From NCBI GenBank assembly GCA_029851415.1, contig CM056743.1, forward strand, positions 32,566,714 through 32,630,713: a stretch of DNA of 64,000 nucleotides. The letters are read 5' to 3'. The translations under genes and the position numbers were made by a program. This stretch comes from Eretmocerus hayati (Eukaryota; Arthropoda; Insecta; Hymenoptera; Aphelinidae). Positions 1 through 11,199 of this stretch are shown in pieces; the first letter of the stretch is position 1; each line of letters starts with the position of its first letter. The notes beneath the pieces are model-generated. The model made no database searches. It was not told where the DNA came from and was given only the letters and a program-made list of their open reading frames with translations.

Positions 1-2090
1 CTCTTGAAAGGTAATAATATATCTGGAACTTGTTTGGGCCAACCATTTTTCATGAAATTTTTGACTGAACTTAGAATTGGATCTTTGTCTGTTTCTTGTT
101 TAACAAGTTCTATTGACAAGGTATTTACATTTTCTGACACATAATTTAGATATGTGTATTTTTCAACAAAATTATTAACATTCTCCATGGGGAATCTAGA
201 TAAAAAATCTGCACTTGTATTGGTTGAGCCTTTGATATAATTAATTTCATAATCATATCCACTTGAAAGTACACCCCAACGCTGAACTCTATTAGCTGCC
301 ATTGAGGGGAGACCTTTCTTATCTCCGAAGATATAAATTAGAGGTTTGTGGTCTGTTTTTAAAATGAAATGTCTGCCATAAATGAATTGATGGAAAGTTT
401 TCACTCCAAAAATTAAACTCAGGGCTTCTTCATCCAATTGAGAGTATGATCTCTCTGCTACTTTGAGTGTTCTTGAAGCAAACGCAATAGGTCGGACACT
501 TTTATCTGGCATAATATGTGGAATGACTGCTCCAATCCCAAATGGTAAAGCATCACAAGTAATTTTTACTGGCAATTTTGTGTCATAATGTACTAAAACC
601 TCATGTGAAACTGAAGCCTCTTTAGCATTTTTGAATGCCTTTCCACATTCATTAGTCCATTTCCATATTGAATCCTTCCTCAACAGTTTGTAAAGTGGAC
701 TCATTATGGAGGCAAAGTTTTTAATAAATTTTGAATAATAATTGATCATTCCCAAAAACATTTGTAATTCTTTAACATTCTTTGGAGCCTCTACTCTTGT
801 AATTGCATCAATTTTTTTATTGCATGCATGTAAACCTTCTGCATCTATTGTATAACCTGAAAAATCTCCTTTATTCTCTGCAAACTTACACTTCTTTTTC
901 TTCAAAGTTAGCCCACATTCTTGGAATCTTTTTAAGACTTCCTCGAGAGCGATGTCATGTTTCTCAACTGTTTCACCAAAAACGAATATATCATCAAAAA
1001 ATATGAGGACACCTTCTATGCCTCTCAGAATTGACTCTATTTCACCCTGGAATTCTCCAGGAGCTGATGCTATTCCATCAAATAAGACTGCTACTTTAAA
1101 TAATCCTTTGTGAGTGGAAAGTGTTAGGCACTCCTGCGAATCCTCATCTATTGGAAATTGTTGATATGCGTGGAGCAAATCTAATTTTGTAAACACTTTT
1201 CCCCGTTGAATTGATGCCATCAAGTCTTGGACTCTAGGGATTGGATGTCTATTCATTATCAGCTGGGGGTTCACAGTGACTTTAAAATCCCCACATATTC
1301 TGACTTCTCCATCATCTTTCAAAATTGGCACAACGGGAGTACCCCACTCACTAAATTTTACTGGTATCAATGACTCTATTCCCACTAGTCTATCTATTTC
1401 TCTTTCGATTTTTGGTTTCAGTGCATAAGGCACTGGTCGAGGTTTGAAAAAAACTGGTTTGGCATCGCTTTTCAATTTTAATTTTATCTTTCTCCGGGTA
1501 TATTTCCCTGGCTTGTCACTAAAAACTTGTTCATACTTTTCCATAATTTTTGGATAATTACTACCTTTTTGCTGACTGTTAATTGCATTTATTCTTTCGT
1601 GGGTTGAATCAATTGTCCTTTGAAATTCGTCCAAAATTTTGAAACTCTCTAACCACTCTCTTCCAATAAGAGGTGAACCTTTTCCTGGCATGATGAAAAG
1701 TTCTAATTTTCTCATCTTACCAAGACATTTTGCAGTTACATTTACTTTCCCGACTGGAATCATTCGAGCATCTGTGTAACTCGTGAACTGTCTTCCCGTT
1801 TTTACTATTTTCAAACTACGTAACTCTCTTTTGCTTCGAAGATAGTCGAGAGAAATTGCTGTAATGGGTGATCCAGTATCAACCTCAAAATCTATCAACG
1901 AGTCTTGGACTCTGACTTTCAAATAAACCGGTTCAACCGCGTTCAATGAATTGACTTCTTTCACTCCTTCAACAAAATAAAGATTTTCAAATTCTTCGCT
2001 CAAATCCTCCTCATCTGATTCTGCATCATCTACATAATTTTGCCTATCAGAGTGATTTGAACGTTTACGATCGCCATTGCCATTTCTACT
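1..2090 (-). CDS. pol: gypsy-type pol polyprotein: protease, reverse transcriptase, RNase H (partial)
   Basis: Translation of the minus strand from about 2090 to 1 gives one open frame. A retropepsin active-site motif (DTGSP) is encoded near 1870-1885. The reverse-transcriptase finger and palm motifs lie around 1300-960, including the catalytic FFDD motif near 990-975. An RNase H-like region with a TDHKPL motif is encoded near 350-330. The frame continues past the window edge. It is in the +1 frame relative to gag: the last gag codons include a run of seven A and a TAA, and pol is open across that point. Expression may need frameshifting at this run, or the run may have changed length in this copy. 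The protein would copy the element's RNA inside Gag particles. Confidence 0.9.
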
Positions 2091-2091
2091 G

Positions 2092-3156
2092 TTATTGCCT
2101 TTTTTTCTCATTTTTATCACTTTTTCGCTCACCTTTACTTCTGCAGACCCATTGCATATGACCCTGTTTGTTGCACTTTCTACACGCATAATCCTTATAA
2201 CGACAGTCTCCTGATTTATGATTGGTATAACCGCAACAGTTACACCGATCCTTACCACTCTTCTTGTTGAACGTTGAGTTTTTGCTGCGATGATTGTTGA
2301 TCGCGTTGACTGGCGTCGGCTGTGTTGCTGTTTCTTCCATCGAATCTGCATTTCTGTTGGCAGTCTCTTGAGCAAGTGCAATTTGAACTGCTTCGTCGTA
2401 TGTTAGTTTATCAGCTAGTGATAAGAATTTCGTTCTTGTAACTTTATCCGCAATACCGTAGACCAGTTGGTCACGAAGATTTTCTTTGATGTTCTGTCCA
2501 AATTTGCAGTGCATGGCTTCTTTTTTCAATTCTGCAATAAAGGCTTTCACTGTTTCTCCTTTCTCTTGTCGGCAGTGTTTGAACTTATATCGCTCGCCAA
2601 GTAAATTTCGATTTGGCTCAAGATGTTCTGACATTTTTCCTGTTAGCGTTTTGTAATCCAATTTCTTTGGTTCATCTGGAACACATAACTCTTTCATCAA
2701 CGCGTATCCCTTGCTGCCTATCAGCAATAGAAGGAACGCTCCTTTCTTCTCGGTTATCTCATTCACCTCGAAGTACTGCTCTAGTCTCTCCTGCCACGAG
2801 GACCAGTCGTCAGTTGATGAGTCAAATTCAATCATGTGTCCTATATATGCTTTGGCCGCCATGTTGGTACTGTTTGCTGTTTCCTGGTTCACTCTTTCTG
2901 CACCTTCTATCTCGCTCGCGCTCTCCTTATTGTCTGTCTCACCCGCACTCGCACTTGCTACGGCCGCTGCACGTGTCGAGGCGGTTGATTGTTCTTCGTT
3001 AATTACTCGATTAGAAGAGTCGTCGAGGTCAACAATAGTATTTTCGAGATCACCTGATTTTTCTAACGATTCTAATGATGACGGTCCAGATGACATTCGC
3101 TTTCTCCAGATCCCCTTTCCTCTTAGCGTGGAGCACGCGGTCGGGACATATATCAA
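2092..3156 (-). CDS. gag: gypsy-type Gag with two CCHC zinc knuckles
   Basis: The open frame is 354 codons. The likelier start is the second methionine (3096-3094), because the first 20 codons lie in leader-like sequence. The N-terminal 80 residues are rich in Ser, Glu, Asp and Ala. Residues of about 100-270 look like a retrotransposon capsid region (WSSWQERLEQYF and further helical segments). The C-terminus carries two knuckles of the form C-x2-C-x4-H-x4-C, about residues 305-338, followed by a Lys-rich tail. This is the layout of a Ty3/gypsy Gag that packages element RNA. It ends with TAA at the junction with pol. The frame is intact. Confidence 0.9.
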   Translation of the reverse strand: MIYVPTACSTLRGKGIWRKRMSSGPSSLESLEKSGDLENTIVDLDDSSNRVINEEQSTASTRAAAVASASAGETDNKESASEIEGAERVNQETANSTNMAAKAYIGHMIEFDSSTDDWSSWQERLEQYFEVNEITEKKGAFLLLLIGSKGYALMKELCVPDEPKKLDYKTLTGKMSEHLEPNRNLLGERYKFKHCRQEKGETVKAFIAELKKEAMHCKFGQNIKENLRDQLVYGIADKVTRTKFLSLADKLTYDEAVQIALAQETANRNADSMEETATQPTPVNAINNHRSKNSTFNKKSGKDRCNCCGYTNHKSGDCRYKDYACRKCNKQGHMQWVCRSKGERKSDKNEKKRQ

Positions 3157-3242
3157 CCTTTGTCTTTTCCGGCCGGCTCTTGGAGAACTTTTCTCACGCT
3201 ATAAGTACTCACTTTTTGTTACTTTTTATCCTCGTCCCCAAT

Positions 3243-3420
3243 TGTTGTGTACTAAAAGATGATAGCACGCAGTTTCACTATATAACTATTTATTTGTAAC
3301 TACAACTTTGGAGTACAAGACTATAGGATAAGGGGTCTTACTTATACAGTGGTATAGTACGTTCTGCTCTCTCAAGCCGCGCTTACATATGGGCTGCGGT
3401 GGTGGCAGCACTATGCAGGG
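3243..3420 (-). repeat. 5' LTR edge of the gypsy element, with TATA box and poly(A) signal
   Basis: On the minus strand the presumed LTR ends in ACAACA at 3243, directly before a primer-binding-site-like stretch (TGGGGACGAGGA, about 3241-3229). Inside it, on the minus strand, are TATAAG near 3342-3337 and AATAAA near 3292-3287, about 50 bases apart. This matches a compact U3-R-U5 layout. The outer LTR boundary is unknown; 3420 is a guess. Confidence 0.6.
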
Positions 3421-3479
3421 ATGCACACTTACATACACATATGCACAGCTCAAGCAGCTGGTGTGAATACATTACATTT

Positions 3480-3780
3480 AGTTTAGTCGGCATAGCCCTA
3501 CTGGGAGGCTACCGAGAACTCGCTTCCGCGGCGAGGGACGCGATGAGGCAGGCCTCCTTCGCCGCCTGGCCACTTGAAGTACCGGCCGATCACCGGTAGG
3601 TTCCCGGAACCTTGGCTCCGCCATCTCGGCCTACTTGCTAACGGAAAGAGCGGGATCACCACAGGCACGAGCCTGCAACGATGGGCCATGCTAGTTAGCC
3701 GCTGGACCAGGTCGAGGCACCCTTTTCAGGGCGATAACCAGAGATGAACCAGACTAGCACGTGGACGGCCGGGATCCAGC
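3480..3780. other. GC-rich block next to the gypsy LTR, unassigned
   Basis: The stretch is clearly richer in G and C than its surroundings and has no convincing coding frame. It could be the U3 part of the LTR or a fragment of another retroelement. I cannot decide from one copy. Confidence 0.4.
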
Positions 3781-3799
3781 TATTAGAAGGCCAGAGAAT

Positions 3800-3895
3800 G
3801 GCCGGAGAATCAGTATGAGACGCCCGAAGAATCAGTATGAGACGGCTGAAGAATGAGTATGAAACGGACGAATAATCAGTATGACACGGCCAAAG
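3800..3895. repeat. 22-bp tandem repeat, about four units
   Basis: Units read roughly GAAGAATCAGTATGAGACGG with a few substitutions per unit and a regular spacing of 22 bases. The array lies about 0.5 kb from the gypsy LTR edge and may belong to the element or to its flank. Confidence 0.85.
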
Positions 3896-4204
3896 CAAAA
3901 ACATCTACTCAACAAGTAAGGGGCTATGATTTTTGTTGTTCATTTTCCAGATAATGTATGAGTGGGTTCCCATGTTAGTGGGGCGCAGGAAGCTCAGCTC
4001 TCCATCCCGTAGAGTCATCACTTACCCTAGCGATGTACGTCTCCAATTACATTTCTTCACCCTTTCAGGTCGGTCGAATGAGAGAGTGAGTTTGTGCAAT
4101 TGCCCCAAGTATATGAATCTGTCTTTAAGAATATATACATGATTATGGAATGTATTCGAACTGCTGTTCGAGGTTGTGTCGAGAGAATTCAGTATAAGGC
4201 GAGA

Positions 4205-4500
4205 GTGCGCCGTTTGCAAATCCGTTTGCGAATAGCGCACCTGATGAAACTATGCGCAATTGACTCATTCGCACACGAGTGTGGGAACGAGTGCGCAAAC
4301 GTTTGCCCCGTGTTGCTTAAGATAATTTATGCTATTGCTGTGAGCAAAGTTGTAACTCGTCAAAAAATACGCAATTGCGAACGGCGCAAATCCGTTTGCA
4401 CACGGTGCAAATGATGTCACCGTGCGTAAACGGCTCATTTGCACACTCTTGCGGTGACTTGTGCGCAAATTTTTGTTTGACCTCTTATTGCTTAATATAC
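4205..4500. repeat. Diverged direct duplication of about 120 bp
   Basis: Two segments, about 4205-4330 and 4378-4500, run in the same order through the same landmarks: CAAATCCGTTTGC, a block with GTGCGCAAAC or TGTGCGCAAAT, then TTGCTTAA. The copies are diverged but colinear. The motif TGCGCAAA recurs within each copy. Confidence 0.65.
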
Positions 4501-5499
4501 CATTGAGGGCAACAAAGTTGATGCCAAAGATCAGCAAACTGGTTCCTGGTACTTTGTAGTATGAGATGGAATCATAAAACTGATCACTTTGTTACAGCAA
4601 TGACGCTCTGAGGCTAATTGTTCATAAGAATCGATAATTTGCGTTTACATTTTGCCCGCAGTTCCGCGGGTACTCCATATATCGAAAAAACTCTCCCTGG
4701 ATCTCATAGTGATACTTAATTTTAAATTTTTGAGAGAAAACACATTGCTCTACGACTCTCTGTCTCAGAATTACAACTTCCACTTCTGTTAATATTTTTA
4801 CTGATTTATGAACTTATAGTGTGATAGATAAATGATAACACAAGATTTGACTATAAATCTAATACGCATATTATCTCAATGAAGCTGATCTTACAATGAA
4901 TGTACATATATCTACTGCTACAATAAAGGGAAAAATTTAGGTAATGTAGTAACCGACCAGTATCCGCGGTAAATTCAAAATATATTCAACAACTTCTAAA
5001 TTCAAATACTTATAAATAATTGAAAATTAACAGCCGAACTCTTGGGAAATGTTCGAGAAAAACTCGAAGGTTCATTAAAAAATGTTTCGTGTACGTTGCA
5101 GATCCAAAATTGAGACATTTTGGCAAAAACGAGTCGAATTTGTGTAAGCGTCACAAGCAATTGTCTGGAATTTTCATCAAACTGATTCAATGCGCTCAGC
5201 CACTAGTTGCACACCATTGATCGAGATTCTTTATTGAGAATGATAGTCCAAAATTTCTGGCAAGCGACTAGAATTGGAGTTGATGAAAACAGCTCATTTG
5301 TCTATATAGTCAGAGCCGCCAGAGGAATATTGAAGCAGACACCTATAGTGTCTGCTTCGATAGTTTCAAGGAACGGTTTCAAGAATATTTGAACTATTTC
5401 TCAAATCTCTCTTACTTGTCAGTGCATTATTTATCTGGATCATTCACTTATCAAAATCCTTCGAAGTTGATAGAGAATTTTGTCATCGAGGGCAACAAG

Positions 5500-5611
5500 T
5501 CCGCGTAAAATGGAATTTTTCCGCGTGAAACAACGGGCCGGCCTGGCACTAGCCAACCAGCCGCGTAAAACGAAACCCGCGAAAAAAATCCGCGTATAAT
5601 GAGGGACTCCT
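5500..5611. mobile_element. Possible end of a pogo/Tigger-like DNA transposon
   Basis: CCGCGTAAAA-type motifs repeat five times, ending in CCGCGTATAATGAGGGACTC followed by CTGTA. Read on the minus strand this resembles terminal sequences of pogo/Tigger elements (CAGGAGTCCCTCATTATACG), with a TA at the edge. The partner end was not found, so this is a remnant at best. Confidence 0.3.
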
Positions 5612-5878
5612 GTATTTCATTCTTCGTGGCTTTCTCGTAGATAGCTGCAGAGCCTGCTTAATCTCAATTTTCTTCCAATCTTGAACTTCCTGGGCAACTT
5701 ATATCTAAACAATGCTACTTTCTGACCATACCCAGCACGATACATTGTCGTGAATTTTATTCGCCGCATGCAGGGGAGAGCCAGCATAATGATGTCCAGC
5801 TCAACTGCACGGTATGGGGTTTGTGGTATGAGGAGCAGCCGAGCCGATAACCTATCAGTCAGTCATAGCTTTTTTAAC

Positions 5879-6662
5879 AAAAACGAGGTCAGCACGATTT
5901 TTCTTGCATTCGATTTGTCTTGACTCAAAGATTACAAATATCTCATTCTTGGTCCGGGGGTCGTGGGAGATTTTTTTTCACGAACAATTACTGCAAAATT
6001 TATGATTTTCTGCGCATAAGTAGAGTAGTTTTGGTCGTGGTGGGAAATTTCTCAAACCAAAAATGTTGCATTTGACATCGTTCACATAAGTCATGCAATG
6101 GATTATTGAATTCTACATTTGCCTGCGCAAAAAGCGAGTTTGTTCATAACAATTGAGCATATTTTTGGATCATGAATCAAATCATCAGAAGTTGATATGC
6201 CACTCGGTTTATTTTGTTATTTGAAATATAAAAGTCATCCAGACATTTTCCTCTAAACCCATTATTTCTTGAGCAATTGTTGATGAAAGGAGAAACTCAA
6301 CGCAACAACTGCTCGAGAAATAATGGGTTTAGAGAAGAGTGTTTGGATTACTTTTTCATTTCCAATAACATAATTAAGCGAGTGACATATTCACTTCTGA
6401 GAATTTCATTCACAATCCAAAGTTATGCCAAATTCTTATGAACAAACTCGCTTTTCGCATCAGCAAATGTAAGATTCAACGATCCATCGCATGAATTATG
6501 TAAACGATATGAAATGCAATATTTTTTGTTTCAAAAGTTTTCTTTTCCGACCAAAACTTCTCCATCTACTTATTCCATTAAAAATCATGAATTTTGCAGT
6601 ACTTTGTTAATAAAAAAATCTCCCACGATCCCCGGACCAAAAAATCGTGCTGATCTCGTTTT
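5879..6662. repeat. Foldback element: inverted repeat with arms of about 390 bp
   Basis: The left arm begins AAACGAGGTCAGCACGATT and its reverse complement ends the right arm. Landmarks pair throughout: GGTCCGGGG near 5950 with its complement near 6630, and CTAAACCCATTATTTCTTGAG near 6255 with its complement near 6330. The loop is about 16-20 bases around 6295. The left arm has about 50 extra bases near 5900-5950. No coding capacity is seen. It looks like a non-autonomous foldback DNA element. Confidence 0.9.
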
Positions 6663-7304
6663 CGATACAGAACCTACGGCTGGTTGATAGATTACAAGTC
6701 GGTCGTTGCTATTAGACGCTTGGGAAGAATCACCGACCGGAGTTGTTGGGGTGAGTGATGCTCTGCATCGGGAAGTTTTTTTATAGGAATGCGTGGCATA
6801 CACGGTACAAGGCTAGTTCCACGTTAGCTGCATCGAGAATGATGAACAATCTCAGAAGTTATCGCAACTTTTCTGAATGTGTTCGAAAGTTTGCCGGAGT
6901 TCAAGAGAAGTTTGGTAAAGTTCGGAAGAAGTTTCCAATTTTTGGCTCCTGTTCAATACTTTCGCTGTGGAAGCTAACTTCGGTGATCTTTTCTCAGACA
7001 CGGCGGAGAAGAATGGGTTTGAATACGTGGCTGCTAATTTGGAAATGTCGAATTTCTCAGTGATAAATACCAGATTTAGCTGTCTGAATGTCACTCCGAT
7101 ACACACTGTTCCATCCAGATCTATGTACTCCCGGTAATCACTTGATTGCGCGGAATCTGTATAATATATATATATCATAGGAATGGTGAGCAGGTTAACT
7201 ATTGAGTGTGACTGCAATAGAGATGAAAACATTCCGCGAGATTAAGTGATAACTGAATACGTACATCATGGAGAGATCAGTTTGTAAGTTTAAACAGGGA
7301 TACA

Positions 7305-7386
7305 CACTATATTTATTCAATTATGTAGTTCGGAGCGCTCTGAGCGTTCCGAGCTCTCCGAACTAAATGATTGAATAAACCTAGTG
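7305..7386. repeat. 82-bp hairpin with CACTA ends
   Basis: Arms of about 36 bases run from CACTATATTTATTC on the left to GAATAAACCTAGTG on the right, with a loop near TGAGCGTTCC. The stem has a few mismatches. The ends read CACTA and TAGTG, as in CACTA-type transposons, so this could be a minimal derivative of one. Confidence 0.75.
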
Positions 7387-7852
7387 CTTACCACTGTCTC
7401 TCTGTTTGCTAATCATATGCAATTAGCACGAATTCTTGAGCCCCTTCTACAAGCATTTTGGTCTCCTCACACGTAGTTTTAGAGTATTAGCCATGCTATC
7501 CTCGAAATCGAGTCCATAGTAATACTCATAGGGGTGAGTTAGAATTAGATTTTGGATTGATCGATATGAGCGATCGGGACAACCTCTACTCGAATATCTC
7601 CTGAAGAGCCTGATCTGGAGAGGAAAGACGAAATGCAACAACATATAGCGTAGAGTGAAAATTTTTCGTTCCTCATCTCATTTTTTATGTATCTGGAATT
7701 CCATTAAAAACATTCAAGTTGTGACACTCTAATCGCGAGGTGCCTCGAAGGTACATAGATCGAATGAGAGTAATCCAATGTCGATCTATGTTACTTAATG
7801 TTGATTAAAATAAACCTGCATTAGCCGAGTCATGTCATAACATGACTAATAG

Positions 7853-9599
7853 GAGTAATTCCACCCGAATAGACCTACGAAAAAGTGCCGTGTCTCAGAT
7901 TGTTTTCTTAGCTTTTTCATTCGATTCTATGGTACGGTAAATGAACTTTTCACCACCCATGGGATCTCATGAAAATTTTCCAGGTATCTGGAGCACAGTC
8001 TCATTCATCCTTTTAAATTATCTCCAACATCAAAATTTGGGGTTTTTCTCAATATAAGTTATATTTCTCAAGTCACATGAGAGATATAGGGATGCGGTTT
8101 ACGGCATTCCAAAGGTCTTCAGAAACCTATCGAGTTCAATCTTGTGGGATTGATTTTGAGATAATGGGTGACTTGAGTATTCAAAAGAATGAAGAACACA
8201 AAAATACTAATTTCTCAAGAAGCCATGCTTCTTATTCCTTGAAAATTCGATATTTGATGTGAAAATGTGTTTGTTTTCAGAAAAAAATGGTCCCGCGAAT
8301 CATTTTCGGGTCCTAAGGCCTGTTTTTGCTTTTTCCTGAGAATTTATTTTCTTGAAAATCGTCTGTTTTCCGCGCATGCGCAGGAATTCGGATTTCTGCT
8401 ACAATTTCATTGAGAAGCCAAGAGAATTCCGTTTAAGGTGAGGCCCTTGTCTGCCAAAAGCTCTAAATCCGTTCGGATTATATCTCGATTTCTACTCGAC
8501 CGAATGATTTGAGATTTTACATGCACCTACAGGAATGCTCATCGAAATGGAGCTACGAAGCCAGATATGTCAATTTCACTGGAAGGAAGTGTCCAAATGA
8601 GGTTTACTTGTGACGCTGTATGTCGCCGTTCATAAGCAGGCGACGTTTGTGTACACCTCGCCTGGATACTTTTTTGAGTGGTATTGACATATTCGGCTTC
8701 GTAGCGTCATTGAGACATGCATTCTCTACATGTATGTAAAATTTCATGTCATTTGATTAAATAAAATTCGACTTATCCTCCGAATGGATTTATGGCTACA
8801 TTCAATATGGTGGTGGACCACGGCCTGGCCTTGAAATGACTTCCTGGCGAAGTCAATTCTATCAAATGGGTCCGGAGCTGCAATATATGGAAGCCGCAAG
8901 TCTCTTATAGCATTCCCTCCGGTACTTTCGACCCACCTATTGAGATCCAGTTTTTATCCGGACGTTGTAGCTTTGGTTCAAATGCATAAAATTGACTTCG
9001 CCAAATAGTGATTCTGAAAGAAATTTTCTTGGCTTACCAATGGAATTAGTTTCCGAAATCAAAACTCCTGCGCATGTTCAGAAATCAGTCGATTTCCAAT
9101 CGCCCAGAAATTAGATTCACAGAAAATAGCAAAGACAGGCCTTAGCATGCAAATGAAATGTTCGTGGCCTTTCTTCTCCGGAAGAACACACTATCCAACA
9201 TTAAATATCAAACTCCCAAGGATGAGAAAACATGGCTCGTTGAGAGATTGATGTTTTCGTATTTTTCTTAGTTTTGCCCGCTCAAACCACCCGTAACCTC
9301 AAAATTAATTTCACATCACTGATTCCGATAGGTTTTGTCGAGATCTTCCGTTTATCACAAGTCGCTTTACAGTGTCTCTCATGTGATCCGAGAAATATGA
9401 ATTTTATTGAAAAAAAGACCCATATTTTGTTGTTGTAGATAACTGAAAAGGACAAATCAAAATGTGCCCCAGACACTTGGAAAATCTTCATGGGTCCCAT
9501 GGGTGGTAAGAAGTTCATAGTTTGTACCATGGAATCGAATGGGGGAGCCGAGAAAACAATCTGAGACATGACCCTTTTTTGTTCCGCGTGGAATTACTC
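7853..9599. mobile_element. 1.75-kb TIR/foldback element, copy 1
   Basis: The ends are perfect inverted copies of GAGTAATTCCAC at 7853 and 9588-9599. The inverted similarity continues for about 600 bases per arm: TCTCAGATTGTTTTCT near 7897 pairs with its complement near 9550, and AATCGTCTGTTTTCC near 8357 pairs with a related block near 9085. Flanking bases read ACTAATAG on the left and ACTAAGGA on the right, which may be a decayed 8-bp target duplication. A related copy lies at 54735-56524. It has no recognisable transposase. Confidence 0.85.
8464..8792. repeat. Inner inverted repeat nested in the copy-1 element
   Basis: Arms of about 115 bases start with TAAATCCGTTCGGA at 8464 and end with TCCGAATGGATTTA at 8792. 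GCTACGAAGCC near 8550 pairs with GGCTTCGTAGC near 8693. No matching block is evident in the other copy of the host element, so it is probably a separate insertion. Confidence 0.8.
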
Positions 9600-11149
9600 A
9601 CTAAGGAAAAGTGAGTTGTCTGTCTTAGCTGATCTGTTTGCTAAGATGATATGAAAGAGTCTACCGTCATAGGAGTGCCCACCTGAATTTGATTCGTGTT
9701 TGATCACACATAAGTCTCTCTCGATACAGCTCCGCAACGTTTCTCTCTCGAATCAACTTCCATGTCAGGACAAGAAAAAAGATGAAATATTGTTTGTTAT
9801 ACGGTGGGAAGGAATGGGGAAGACATGTCAGGACTGTGCTTCTAACGCCCTTCCCGTGGAATGAACATTTGATCTCTATCAGTCCAGAGGGTGTATGATT
9901 ACACATCTTTATGGAGCTATCGTTTCAGCCCACTTGGTCGCACTCGCTAAACGGCACAATATACTATTGGCATTGTTTCAGACTCTGAAAATCCGTCCTG
10001 GTTATGAATCCAATGGGAAGGTTATTATCTTGATGAGCTAATGCAAAGATTCTGAATCGACTCTCAAAACCCAGTTACGCAAAGTCTACTTATTAATGTT
10101 ATATCGGAGGCAAAATACTAAATCTAATACTATCTCCCATTTCAGGGTGTTTGGAGGTGTCAGTAAATTTCTCCAGAGTTTTTGGAGCAATGTTACTCTG
10201 GTAAAAGTCTCAGGGAGTCAGGAAATGGCGCTACTACGCTGAAACATACGTCAAAGATGGATGTTCCGAACCGCACCGTGGATAACGAAATTTCTTATGG
10301 CAGGACGAGAAATCGTCTACATGTTCAGAGACCCTAGATTTTATCAAAATCTGTTTCGATCCCTTGATAATCATTTTAATGTTCAGAGATAGCGTGCAGT
10401 GCAGTGAATGCTATAAATCGTGTGGAATCTCTCACGCGTTTGTAATTGAATGATGCAATAATGGTTGTTGAATTGTGTAAAAAATAATAGATCAACATCA
10501 AGTCAATTGTTTTGATCAAATTTGCGTGTGAAAATTTGTGAACTCGTAGGGGACCGTCCAAAAGTACACCATACTTATATGCTGCAGCAAGCGTTAGAGA
10601 GCGAGACCAGTCAGCAAGTTTCTCACTTTTCTGCAGTCAAGGAATGACTGAGTAGATTTCACCAAACTCTATATGTATAATAGTTGGCGGAAGGGGGAGG
10701 GAGTATTAGAAACGCCCAGCACCAATGATTAAAAGAGTATGAATTATTGAGACTCGTGAGAATACCATCACACGCTTTGAACGTATATTTGCTCATTGTA
10801 TGTGATGTCAGATTTGCACAACAAAGTTTAGCAGGCGAAAAACTTCGTCACCATGATTCTGGAGAATCTCTTATCTCTATCGATCCAAAACTTACTGTCA
10901 GTAAATGGCCTTCGTTACTTCTCCATAACAAATAAATAAGAGAATGTCGAGTCATTTTTCTCGAAATCTGCCGCTAAGCTGCTTAAGGGTGAGTCCACGA
11001 ATCACGTGAACAGCAAGCTGGGAAAGGGAGGGGGTTATGAAAAACATTGATGAGGTGTCACGGCCTCGCCGGCGTGCAACGATACATATACCAATGGAAG
11101 TGTTGACCCTCGTCAACCTGGCCCGAGACCTGCAGGTGAAAGCTGCCCG
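9600..11149. other. No gene recognised
   Basis: The stretch is AT-rich and holds only short open frames without recognisable motifs or splice-site context. No strong repeat structure is seen. Confidence 0.5.
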
Positions 11150-11196
11150 CTCTCTTAATATGAATCAGGTAACATAGCTGATTCATGTTGAGAGAG
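11150..11196. repeat. Short hairpin, 19-bp arms
   Basis: CTCTCTTAATATGAATCAG is followed after nine bases by CTGATTCATGTTGAGAGAG. The arms pair with two mismatches. Function unknown. Confidence 0.7.
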
Positions 11197-11199
11197 TGT

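Larger units (their letters stand above)
1..3420 (-). mobile_element. Ty3/gypsy LTR retrotransposon, 5' LTR edge, gag and part of pol
   Basis: The element reads on the minus strand. From right to left it shows an LTR-like block, a primer-binding-site-like stretch, gag and pol. Pol runs off the left edge of the window, so integrase and the 3' LTR are not visible. Gag and pol are both open over everything that can be read, which suggests a recent insertion. The outer limit of the LTR cannot be fixed without its partner, so the right end given here is approximate. The assignment to Ty3/gypsy rests on the order protease, reverse transcriptase, RNase H and on the zinc knuckles in gag. An envelope gene, if any, would lie outside the window. 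Confidence 0.9.

Noticed and set aside
2613..3262. Plus-strand ORFs overlapping gag
   Set aside because: They are antisense shadows of the gag frame.
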